A DNA stretch of 50,320 nt, taken from the NCBI RefSeq assembly GCF_030547075.1, contig NZ_JAUOQH010000026.1:1-50320 (forward strand), given 5' to 3'. This DNA comes from Alteromonas sp. 1_MG-2023. Lineage in GTDB: Bacteria > Pseudomonadota > Gammaproteobacteria > Enterobacterales > Alteromonadaceae. Shown in pieces: positions 31,009-38,483 of this stretch. Position numbers and translations under genes: made by a program. Positions within the stretch are counted from its first letter, which is position 1; each line of letters begins with the position of its first letter. The notes under the pieces are model-generated. The model saw nothing but the letters and a program-made list of their open reading frames with translations. It was not told the origin of the DNA and searched no databases.

Positions 31009-32073
31009 ATGCAAGGTAGTCGTAAACTGGTACCTGAATGGGAAACCGTTGATGCAGTGATGCTTGCCTGGCCACATGCAGAAACCGACTGGGCGCCGTG
31101 GTTAGAAGAAGCCCGAGAAACCTACCTAAACGTGATTGCGGCAGTTAACCGTTATCACGCTGGTGTAATCTTGCTATGTGCTCCCGATGATGTTGACGAT
31201 GTACAGTCTCGCCTTGGCGATCACTCACGGGTACTTATTTTGCCTGCATCATACAACGACACTTGGGTTCGCGACTACGGCTTTTTAACCTGTAGAGATA
31301 CTGAAGGATTCGGTGCGCCGGTAGAATTCCGCTTCAATGGCTGGGGTGATAAATTCGATGCCAGCGAAGACAATATGGCGAACCAACGTTACTTAGCTTC
31401 ATTATGTAAATTGCCGCTTCGAAGTAGCCCTGTAGTTGCCGAAGGTGGCGCGTTAGAAATTGACGATATGGGCCATTTGCTTAGCACATCTCAGTGTTTA
31501 CTAAATCCTAAACGTAATAGCGATATGACTATCAATGACTATGCTGAAACGTTTAACGAAATGCTAGGGTGCAGCACCTTTACGGTGTTAGAGCACGGCC
31601 ATCTTGAAGGTGATGATACCGATGGCCACGTAGACACCTTGGTGCGCTTTACGCCTAATAAAGGTTTAGTGATTCAAGCGGCTGATAATCGAAAAGACGA
31701 CAGTCACTATGCTGGGCTGAGCGCCTTGTGTGATGAGTGCGCCAGCGTAATGCCTGAACACGAGCAATTCAGGTTACCTTTGCCTAATATTGTGAATAGC
31801 GAAGGCGAGCGTTTACCTGCATCGTATGCCAATTTTTTGATCTGTAATCGCGCGGTGCTCTTACCTATTTACGGGCAACCTGAAGATGAAGCGGCAATTA
31901 GCCAAATGCAGTTGGCTTACCCCGACCATATTATCGAGCCTATTGATTGCTCGGTGTTGGTAAAGCAATTCGGTAGTTTGCATTGTATTTCCATGCAGGT
32001 ACCCACAAATACGTTGAAAGAATCTGTTATTTCCACCTTTTCAAAAGGAGTGTCTGTATATGCAACGAACTAA
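31009..32073 (+). CDS. aguA: Agmatine deiminase family enzyme
   Basis: Guanidine-modifying hydrolase that would convert agmatine to N-carbamoylputrescine. 354 residues. Active-site motifs are present: TWVRDYG (85-91), EGGALEIDD (145-153), HGHLEGDDTDGHVDT (196-210) and the catalytic Cys326 in FGSLHCISMQVP. The pairing with N-carbamoylputrescine amidase, overlapping by 14 bp, supports agmatine over peptidyl-arginine as substrate. The start follows 142 bp after the CMD gene. Confidence 0.93.
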   Translation: MQGSRKLVPEWETVDAVMLAWPHAETDWAPWLEEARETYLNVIAAVNRYHAGVILLCAPDDVDDVQSRLGDHSRVLILPASYNDTWVRDYGFLTCRDTEGFGAPVEFRFNGWGDKFDASEDNMANQRYLASLCKLPLRSSPVVAEGGALEIDDMGHLLSTSQCLLNPKRNSDMTINDYAETFNEMLGCSTFTVLEHGHLEGDDTDGHVDTLVRFTPNKGLVIQAADNRKDDSHYAGLSALCDECASVMPEHEQFRLPLPNIVNSEGERLPASYANFLICNRAVLLPIYGQPEDEAAISQMQLAYPDHIIEPIDCSVLVKQFGSLHCISMQVPTNTLKESVISTFSKGVSVYATN

Positions 32074-32953
32074 GCTAAAAATAGGCTTGGTACAACAGTC
32101 TGTTGCTGATAACGACAAAGCAACTAACTGGAACAAAAGCGCTGAGCAAGTCGCGAAATTAGCCGCTGAAGGTTGTGAGTGCATTTTGTTGCAGGAACTT
32201 CATAGCACCCTTTATTTCTGTCAGCAGGAAGACACAGATGCCTTCGATTTAGCCGAACCTATTCCAGGTGCTGCGACAGATTTCTTTGGCGAACTGGCTG
32301 AAAAACACAATATTGTGTTGGTAACATCGCTATTTGAAAAGCGCGGTTCTGGTCTTTATCACAATACCGCAGTGGTATTTGATAGAAGCAAAGAAATTGC
32401 CGGTAAATACCGTAAAATGCATATCCCCGACGACCCTGGTTTTTACGAGAAGTTTTATTTCACACCTGGTGACATGGGCTTTACGCCAATTGAAACCAGC
32501 GTGGGTAAATTGGGCGTACTGGTATGTTGGGATCAATGGTATCCAGAAGCCGCTCGCCTGATGGCAATGGCTGGCGCTGATTTATTATTTTACCCAACAG
32601 CAATTGGCTGGGATACTACCGATACTGAAGAAGAGCAGATCCGCCAGCATGGCGCATGGGAAACCATTCAGCGCTCACATGCAGTGGCAAACTCGGTGCC
32701 GGTTATCGTAGCAAACCGCACAGGGTTTGAAGCTTCGCCAGTGGCGGGCGACCCAGGCATTCAATTTTGGGGTCAAAGTTTTATAACCGGCCCACAAGGT
32801 GAAATTTTAGCGAAGGCAGAAGCGGAAGGTGAAACCACTCTTTCGGTAGAGCTAGATTTAACCCGCACTGAAAAAGTAAAACGCATTTGGCCTTATTTCC
32901 GTGACCGTCGCATAGATGCTTACGAAGACTTAACCAAGCGCTGGCGCGATTAA
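32060..32953 (+). CDS. aguB: N-carbamoylputrescine amidase
   Basis: Nitrilase-superfamily enzyme that hydrolyses N-carbamoylputrescine to putrescine, CO2 and ammonia. 297 residues. The catalytic triad is Glu46 in LLQELHS, Lys119 in GKYRKMHIPDD and Cys156 in LVCWDQWYPE, all in family context. The GFYEKFYFTPGD segment is typical of AguB. It overlaps aguA by 14 bp with AGGAG inside the aguA end, and a strong terminator closes the operon. With aguA it gives an arginine-to-putrescine route provided agmatine is made elsewhere. Confidence 0.96.
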   Translation: MQRTKLKIGLVQQSVADNDKATNWNKSAEQVAKLAAEGCECILLQELHSTLYFCQQEDTDAFDLAEPIPGAATDFFGELAEKHNIVLVTSLFEKRGSGLYHNTAVVFDRSKEIAGKYRKMHIPDDPGFYEKFYFTPGDMGFTPIETSVGKLGVLVCWDQWYPEAARLMAMAGADLLFYPTAIGWDTTDTEEEQIRQHGAWETIQRSHAVANSVPVIVANRTGFEASPVAGDPGIQFWGQSFITGPQGEILAKAEAEGETTLSVELDLTRTEKVKRIWPYFRDRRIDAYEDLTKRWRD

Positions 32954-32980
32954 ACTAGTTTGATAGTAAATTCAAAAAAA

Positions 32981-33007
32981 ACGGGCAACTTTGTTGCCCG
33001 TTTTTTA
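32981..33007 (+). terminator. Intrinsic terminator after aguB
   Basis: A 9-bp perfect stem ACGGGCAAC/GTTGCCCGT with a TTT loop is followed by six T residues and preceded by seven A residues. It lies 28 bp after the aguB stop. Confidence 0.95.
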
Positions 33008-33032
33008 TTGTTCTTATTTATTTGTATTTCTT

Positions 33033-33284
33033 GGACCCCCACAGTTTTCAAACTCTCTTTAAACTGGACACCCACAATTCTCACACACTTTTAAAATTGG
33101 ACACCCACCTTTCTTTTTCTTCAAAAACACGCAAATTTTAACGGAAGAAAGCTAGCGGGATTTTAGTAACCAATTGATGAGGATATACTTTTCGAGTGGG
33201 TGTCTAAATAATTTGGAGCTCCTACTTACTTCGACAGGTAGGCTCCTAAAGTGGGTGTCCACATTTTATCTTAGGTGAGTGTCC
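33033..33284. repeat. GGACACCCAC repeat cluster, 33-bp period then inverted copies
   Basis: On the plus strand GGACCCCCAC (33033), GGACACCCAC (33066) and GGACACCCAC (33099) start exactly 33 bp apart, and the intervening bases are partly similar (TTTAAA-type ends). After an 87-bp gap the motif returns inverted: GTGGGTGTCT (33196), GTGGGTGTCC (33251) and GTGAGTGTCC (33275). The cluster fills the gap between the aguB terminator and the end of pdeM. It has no coding potential. The layout, direct copies facing inverted copies, looks like ends of a lost or non-autonomous mobile unit, but no transposase is present. Confidence 0.75.
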
Positions 33285-33310
33285 TAACTTTTTTGATTTT
33301 ACTCTATAAG

Positions 33311-34117
33311 TCACGCTTTAAATATTGTGCCTTCGTAAAGCATGTAACAAGCACGGGATTTTTTAGATGCTAACGCTAGCATGACCTCTTCATCCACATC
33401 TAAGCCGCCAGTGAATTGCCCAAAAGCTGGCATGATAAATAGGTCTTCAGTGACAACGAAGCACTTCCCTGAAAATCGACGACGGGAAATAGTCTTGCGT
33501 ATTTTAGGGTGGTAGTGACCAATAACTTGCGACTCAGCGTGGGGCTTAGCTTGAACCCTATCCTTCGTACCTAGTTCTTTTTCATATAGCTTTTTTTTAT
33601 GTGGCTCTGTTTCATGTGTATCTGTTTCACTTGATTCTGGTTCATAGATTTCTGGCTCATGGCGAAACACCACATTAGTATGCACTATTTCATGGCAAGG
33701 GTTACCAGGAATACCTTCAGGTAAGTCGGGGTCGTGATTCCCTTCTACCCAATCCCAGTGAGGAACGCTATTTATGATATCGCATAAGAGGTTTCTGTCT
33801 TCAGCAGTCATGCGAGACATACTGTGCTTATCGTGGAAACTGTCACCCAAACTAATTACCCGAGCAGGGTTATAATCGCTAATAATGTGCTGCAGACGTT
33901 TAAGCGTAGCAACGGAATCTACACTTGGCAGCGGATTACCATAACTACGTAAATAACTCCCTTTTTCAAGGTGTAAATCGGATACCACCAGCCAGTCAAG
34001 CGCAGGCAAATACGCCACACCTCTGGCATCTAACAACCAAAGCAGCTCTGCAAATTTCACAATACTGATACTACGCAATGCCACCTGTGAAGATAGCCAC
34101 TGCTCATTTATTGCCAC
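33311..34117 (-). CDS. pdeM: Ligase-associated metallophosphoesterase PdeM
   Basis: Manganese-dependent phosphoesterase/DNase of the Lhr-ligase repair cluster, 268 residues. Metal motifs are SDLHLEKG (Asp47, His49), GDSFHD (Asp92), GNHD (127-129), His153 in FRHEP and GHYHPK (His201, His203). Between His153 and GHYH there is an insertion of about 40 residues (156-196) rich in Glu, Lys, Thr and His that relatives lack as far as I recall. The start is GTG with GAGG seven bases upstream. It follows lhr on the same strand, but a 563-bp repeat region separates them. Confidence 0.92.
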   Translation of the reverse strand: MAINEQWLSSQVALRSISIVKFAELLWLLDARGVAYLPALDWLVVSDLHLEKGSYLRSYGNPLPSVDSVATLKRLQHIISDYNPARVISLGDSFHDKHSMSRMTAEDRNLLCDIINSVPHWDWVEGNHDPDLPEGIPGNPCHEIVHTNVVFRHEPEIYEPESSETDTHETEPHKKKLYEKELGTKDRVQAKPHAESQVIGHYHPKIRKTISRRRFSGKCFVVTEDLFIMPAFGQFTGGLDVDEEVMLALASKKSRACYMLYEGTIFKA

Positions 34118-34212
34118 TGATTGACCTCTTTTATAATGTTAAACACCTTTCCACCACTTCTAGGCCCACGAACGAACAATAGCGGGGAATAGGGTTGGGT
34201 CTAGAACCTTCC

Positions 34213-34638
34213 GCAGCATGAATGCTGCATCAGAGCCTACATGGATGTATTCACTACGTGCTTCTCTCGACAACACGACACTTTCAAATTTAAATACAAA
34301 CCCACGCACGAACTATAGCGGTGGAGTGGGGTTGGGTATGGAACCTTATGCAGCATGGATGCTGCATCAGAGCCTACATGGATGTATTCAATTCATATTC
34401 ACTCACTTTAACACCAATAGAATTAGACTGGGTGAGCAGTATTGGCACTAGAAACCTTATGCAGCATGGATGCTGCATCAGAGCCTACATGGATGTATTC
34501 ACGGCGTGCTTCTTTCTACAACACTCAACATTCGAACTTAAATACAAACCCACGCACGAACTATAGCGGTGGAGTGGGGTTGGGTATGGAACCTTATGCA
34601 GCATGGATGCTGCATCAGAGCCTACATGGATGTATTCA
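34213..34638. repeat. Tandem 248-bp duplication with four copies of a 41-bp palindromic core
   Basis: Core copies lie at 34213-34253, 34350-34390, 34461-34501 and 34598-34638. Each starts with the 16-base palindrome GCAGCATGGATGCTGC (copy 1 has one change) and continues ATCAGAGCCTACATGGATGT plus ATTCA. Copies 1+2 and 3+4 are related by a shift of exactly 248 bp, over about 178 bp of matching sequence (34213-34390 against 34461-34638). Copies 2, 3 and 4 of the core are identical. A repeat this homogeneous suggests recent duplication. Confidence 0.93.
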
Positions 34639-34672
34639 CGGCGAGTTCCAGACCCAACCCCACTCCACCGCT
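34565..34672. repeat. 108-bp element with 28-bp terminal inverted repeats around the last core
   Basis: Left end 34565-34592 (AGCGGTGGAGTGGGGTTGGG and on to GGAAC) is the reverse complement of 34645-34672 with one mismatch. Core copy 4 (34598-34638) sits in the middle. A left-end-like sequence also precedes core 1 (34181-34208) and core 2 (34317-34344), but the matching right end occurs only here. The structure resembles a small non-autonomous element or a multi-hairpin intergenic repeat; it ends 8 bp before the lhr stop. Confidence 0.85.
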
Positions 34673-34680
34673 TTTAGCTT

Positions 34681-37200
34681 TTAGGACAACAAAGCCCGAA
34701 CTTCGTCTAGCATATTTTCTGCTTCGGCATATAAATCGGCTTGCTCGATAATCGCCTGAGCACCTGCCCCTTTTATTTGCTCACTGCGCATATTCAGCAC
34801 AATCGGTATGGCCATGGGCGAGACTTTTTCTAAGTTAACTAACGTGGTTTTATCTACAAAGCGAATAAGCAAATTCGCTAAGCGCTGCAAGTCTAACAAC
34901 TCCCGCTCTGCATCAGCCCGCGCGACCGCTAAAAGAATATGATCAGGGTCGTGCTCACGCAGCGTGTCGTAAATCAAGTCAGTTGAAAACGTTACCTGCT
35001 TCATGGTTTTCTGACTGGCATGATAACGCTGCTCGGTTAAGCCGCTTACTACTGCTACCTGCCTGAAAGATCGTTTCAACATGGGTGCCTGTAACATCCA
35101 ATCTTCTAGTTCGTCGCCCAATATATCCGGCTGGAATAGTTGTTGTAGTTGAGTATCGGTAATCTGATTCACTGCACTTATCGACAACCCATAATCAGTC
35201 ACACTAAAGCTAAGCGGCTTAATCCCCATTTTTTCCATTCTACGGGTAACCAGCATGCCCAAGGTTTGGTTCGCTTTTCTACCTTCGAATGTGTAATACA
35301 ACGTATGATTCACGTTACGAAATGGAAACTGCTCTACCAACACCTTTTCAGGCTCAGGAAGCTGTGAAAACTGCTGCTGTAACCTCAGCCACTCTTGCAC
35401 TTGTGCAGGTAAATTGCGCCAACTCTTGGGGTTAGCTAATATAGCTCTAACCCCGTCAGCCAGGTACGTCGAAAGTGGCATTTGGCCGCCAGAGTAACTG
35501 GGGATTTTAGGCTCTTTTGCTTTAGCGGGGCGTGCATGCAATTGCATATCCCGAATGGCTTCGTATTTAAGCACTTCACCAGCAAAATAAAACGTATCGC
35601 CTGGGGTAAGTTGCTGGGCAAAATATTCTTCTACTTCCCCAATAATTTTGCCCTGGTTACCACGACGAATACGCTTCACTTTGAGCCTGCCAGCCTCAAC
35701 AATAGTGCCTATATTCTGCCTGTGACGCTGAATAACTCGCCTATTGGCCGGAGAAAAAGTCCCATCCTCATTTTGCATAAGGCGCTGATATCGCTCGTAG
35801 GCGTTAAGCGCACTCCCGCCATCTAACGCGAACTGCCATAGTTTTTCAAAATCTTGTTTATCGAGGCCTTGGTAGGGCGATGCCATGAGGATTTGCTCGT
35901 AAAGGGTATTTGGGCTGTCAGCATTGCTACATAGGCAATTCACTATAAACTGGGGGATGATATCCAGTGCCCCCGGCTGCGGCGCATCGCCATCTAGCTC
36001 GCCTTTGTTAATTGCATCAATAGCCGCTTGGCATTCAAGGGCTTCAAATCGGTTAGCTGGTACAAGTAACGCTTCGCTGGGGTCATCTAACCGATGGTTT
36101 GCTCGCCCAATACGTTGCAATAGTCGGCTTACACCTTTTGGTGCGCCTACCTGAATAACCTTATCGACATCGCCCCAATCAATACCTAGCTCTAGCGCCG
36201 AGGTACACACTACTGCCCGTAGCAATCCGCTAGACATCATTGCTTCTGTTTTGCGCCGTTGCTCTTTACTTAAGCTGCCGTGATATAAGGCTATCGGTAG
36301 CGCAGCGGTATTGTGTTCCCACAGCATTTGAAAAATTAGTTCAGATTGCGCCCGAGTATTAACGAACACCAAGGTCGTTTTCGCCCCTTCAATGGCCTTG
36401 TAGATATCGGTGATGGCATAACGCGCCATAAAACCACCGAAGGGCATGCGGTTTTCAGATTGCAGCATCTCTACTTTCGGTTTTTCACCCGCTTTCACGC
36501 TGATGATATTAGCAACGCCTTCTGTGCCAGCAAGCCATGCACCTAGCGTTTCTGGGTAAGCCACTGTAGCCGATAGGCCTACTCGCTTCATTTTAGGCGA
36601 CAATACTGAAAGTCGTGCTAGCGCTAAAGATAAAAAGTCCCCCCGCTTGTTTGCTACCAAGCTATGGGTTTCGTCAATAATGACTCGCTTTAGCTTGCCA
36701 AATAGCTTGTCAGCATCGGCATAGCTCAGCATCAACATTAAAGATTCTGGGGTAGTAAGCAGCAGGTTTGGTGGTTTTTTTCGTTGCCGCTGCCGTTTAT
36801 GCGAAGGTGTATCGCCAGTGCGAGTTTCTGCCGTTATCGGCAATTCCATCTCTTCAATAGGTTGCAATAAGTTGCGATGAATATCTTGGGTTAACGCTTT
36901 AAGTGGGGAAATGTATAAGGTGTGCAAGCCTGGCTGTGGCGATTGCGCTAACTCGACTAAGCTAGGTAGAAAGCCCGATAGGGTTTTTCCAGCTCCGGTT
37001 GGGGCAATTAATAACGTAGTGTTGTGGGTGTCTTGCGCCAACATCTGCATTTGGTAATCTCGAAGCGTCCAGCCTTTATTTTTGAACCATTGGCTAAACG
37101 CCGGTGGCAAAATGTCGCTACTGGTTTCAATTGATTTCTTAGGTGATGCTTTGGTTTTAGACATATGTGCTGGCATATCTGCTGGTATATCTTCCGACAT
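34681..37200 (-). CDS. lhr: Ligase-associated Lhr-Core DEXH-box DNA helicase
   Basis: ATP-dependent 3'-5' DNA helicase of the bacterial Lhr-Core type; 839 residues if started at the ATG at 37200. APTGAGKT (66-73), DETH (176-179), SATVAYPE, YHGSLSKEQR and QRIGRANHR motifs are seen, then the winged-helix and Lhr-specific C-terminal domains. The frame stays open to 37422, but that would overlap the divergent exonuclease gene and add a tail absent from the family core (starting about LPPAFSQWF). No strong ribosome site marks the start; ATGs at 37176 and 37164 are alternatives. Works with pdeM, the exonuclease and the ligase. Confidence 0.93.
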   Translation of the reverse strand: MSEDIPADMPAHMSKTKASPKKSIETSSDILPPAFSQWFKNKGWTLRDYQMQMLAQDTHNTTLLIAPTGAGKTLSGFLPSLVELAQSPQPGLHTLYISPLKALTQDIHRNLLQPIEEMELPITAETRTGDTPSHKRQRQRKKPPNLLLTTPESLMLMLSYADADKLFGKLKRVIIDETHSLVANKRGDFLSLALARLSVLSPKMKRVGLSATVAYPETLGAWLAGTEGVANIISVKAGEKPKVEMLQSENRMPFGGFMARYAITDIYKAIEGAKTTLVFVNTRAQSELIFQMLWEHNTAALPIALYHGSLSKEQRRKTEAMMSSGLLRAVVCTSALELGIDWGDVDKVIQVGAPKGVSRLLQRIGRANHRLDDPSEALLVPANRFEALECQAAIDAINKGELDGDAPQPGALDIIPQFIVNCLCSNADSPNTLYEQILMASPYQGLDKQDFEKLWQFALDGGSALNAYERYQRLMQNEDGTFSPANRRVIQRHRQNIGTIVEAGRLKVKRIRRGNQGKIIGEVEEYFAQQLTPGDTFYFAGEVLKYEAIRDMQLHARPAKAKEPKIPSYSGGQMPLSTYLADGVRAILANPKSWRNLPAQVQEWLRLQQQFSQLPEPEKVLVEQFPFRNVNHTLYYTFEGRKANQTLGMLVTRRMEKMGIKPLSFSVTDYGLSISAVNQITDTQLQQLFQPDILGDELEDWMLQAPMLKRSFRQVAVVSGLTEQRYHASQKTMKQVTFSTDLIYDTLREHDPDHILLAVARADAERELLDLQRLANLLIRFVDKTTLVNLEKVSPMAIPIVLNMRSEQIKGAGAQAIIEQADLYAEAENMLDEVRALLS

Positions 37201-37398
37201 AAAAGCTACGTACAACCCTAGGCCCCTGCCCAAACTTCTCCTGCGCCATGATTTTTCGTTACTCTGCTGTTTCGATGGTAAGCAATAGTAGATATACGTT
37301 AATGCGGCAGAAGGGTTTAATTTTCCACTACGCTCAACCAATTGCGTAAAACCACCGTAGTCATATGAAACGATAACCGTGAGCTTGTGGGTTTTTAT

Positions 37399-38481
37399 AT
37401 GACGGCCGAGAATACAATACACCCTTCGAAGTGGATGAAGACTGACGACGCTGGTTTATATTGCGTACCTGGTGATTTCTATATAGACCCCATGCAGCCT
37501 GTAGATACCGCGCTTGTTACCCACGGTCATGCCGATCATGCTAGGGCCGGCCACAAGCGAGTATTCGCCCACCCGCAAACCATGGCAATTATGACCACCC
37601 GCTATGGCGACGACATGGCTGAAGTACAAATACCGGTGCCCTATCGCGAGAGCGTAGAGTTTGATGAAGTAACCACTACTGATAGTAACAGTGCCTCAAC
37701 TGAACAAGGGCAACGCAAAATAAAAGTCACTTTTTACCCAGCTGGTCATATACTCGGTTCGTCACAATTACTTATTGAGTATGCGGGTTATCGGCTTGTG
37801 ATATCTGGCGATTACAAGCGAAGGCACGACCCCACTTGTCCGCCGTTTGAGGTAGTACCTTGCGATGTGCTCATTACTGAAGCCACCTTCGGTTTACCAG
37901 TATTTGCCCACCCGCCAATTGAACAGGAAATTCAAAAGCTTCTTCATTCCCTTGATGTGTTTCCAACACGCTGCCATTTAGTTGGCACTTATGCGCTAGG
38001 AAAATGCCAACGGGTTATTTTAGCGCTTCGAGAAGCGGGCTATACCAAGCCTATCTATTTACACGGTGCATTACTGAAGCTGTGTGATTTGTATGAACGA
38101 GAAGGTATTGCGTTAGGCGATATTATTCCGGTTAGCGAGGTTGAAGACAAAGCGTCACTAGCCGGTGAAATCGTATTGGCTCCCCCTTCTGCATTAGCCG
38201 ACAGGTGGTCGAGAAGCTTGCCACATGTTCGCGCAGTGTTGGCGTCTGGTTGGATGCAAATTCGCGCTCGAGCTAAGCAGCGCAACGCTGAGCTACCACT
38301 TATTATTTCAGATCACTGCGATTGGCCCGAGTTATTGCAAACCCTTACCGAAGTGAACCCTAGCGAGGTATGGGTGACCCACGGCCGAGAAGACGCACTT
38401 ATGTATCAGGCACAGAAGATGGGGTTTAAAGCACGAGCGTTATCGCTGGTAGGTTACGATGAAGCGGCGCAGGAGGAATAG
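37399..38481 (+). CDS. Ligase-associated MBL-fold exonuclease
   Basis: Metallo-beta-lactamase/beta-CASP nuclease of the ligase-associated DNA damage cluster, 360 residues from the ATG at 37399 (a GTG 12 bp upstream is in frame). The metal motif is HGHADH (42-47) with the family context THGHADHARAG; AGHILGSSQ and SGDYKRRHDPTCPPFE supply the second metal site. The 5' end is 198 bp from the divergent lhr start. The ligase starts 2 bp after its stop. Confidence 0.93.
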   Translation: MTAENTIHPSKWMKTDDAGLYCVPGDFYIDPMQPVDTALVTHGHADHARAGHKRVFAHPQTMAIMTTRYGDDMAEVQIPVPYRESVEFDEVTTTDSNSASTEQGQRKIKVTFYPAGHILGSSQLLIEYAGYRLVISGDYKRRHDPTCPPFEVVPCDVLITEATFGLPVFAHPPIEQEIQKLLHSLDVFPTRCHLVGTYALGKCQRVILALREAGYTKPIYLHGALLKLCDLYEREGIALGDIIPVSEVEDKASLAGEIVLAPPSALADRWSRSLPHVRAVLASGWMQIRARAKQRNAELPLIISDHCDWPELLQTLTEVNPSEVWVTHGREDALMYQAQKMGFKARALSLVGYDEAAQEE

Positions 38482-38483
38482 CA

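Larger units (their letters stand above)
34118..34680. other. 563-bp lhr-pdeM spacer made mostly of repeats
   Basis: The spacer is filled by a degenerate unit start near 34170 (CCCACGAACGAACAATAGCGG), the duplicated 248-bp unit and its four 41-bp cores, and ends 8 bp before the lhr stop. Several short open frames cross it on the plus strand, but they are only repeat translations. pdeM has its own ribosome binding site but no promoter that I could recognise. Confidence 0.8.

Noticed and set aside
33033..33108. Three evenly spaced 33-bp repeats as a short CRISPR array
   Set aside because: Only about 11 bases are conserved per unit, the spacers are similar to each other, inverted copies follow, and no cas genes are present.
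34218..34751. Four overlapping plus-strand reading frames of 60-81 codons
   Set aside because: They are translations of the 41-bp and 248-bp repeats in different frames, lack ribosome sites and repeat the same peptide pieces.
37201..37422. 74-residue N-terminal extension of Lhr
   Set aside because: It would run into the divergent exonuclease gene, is not collinear with the Lhr core and leaves no promoter room.
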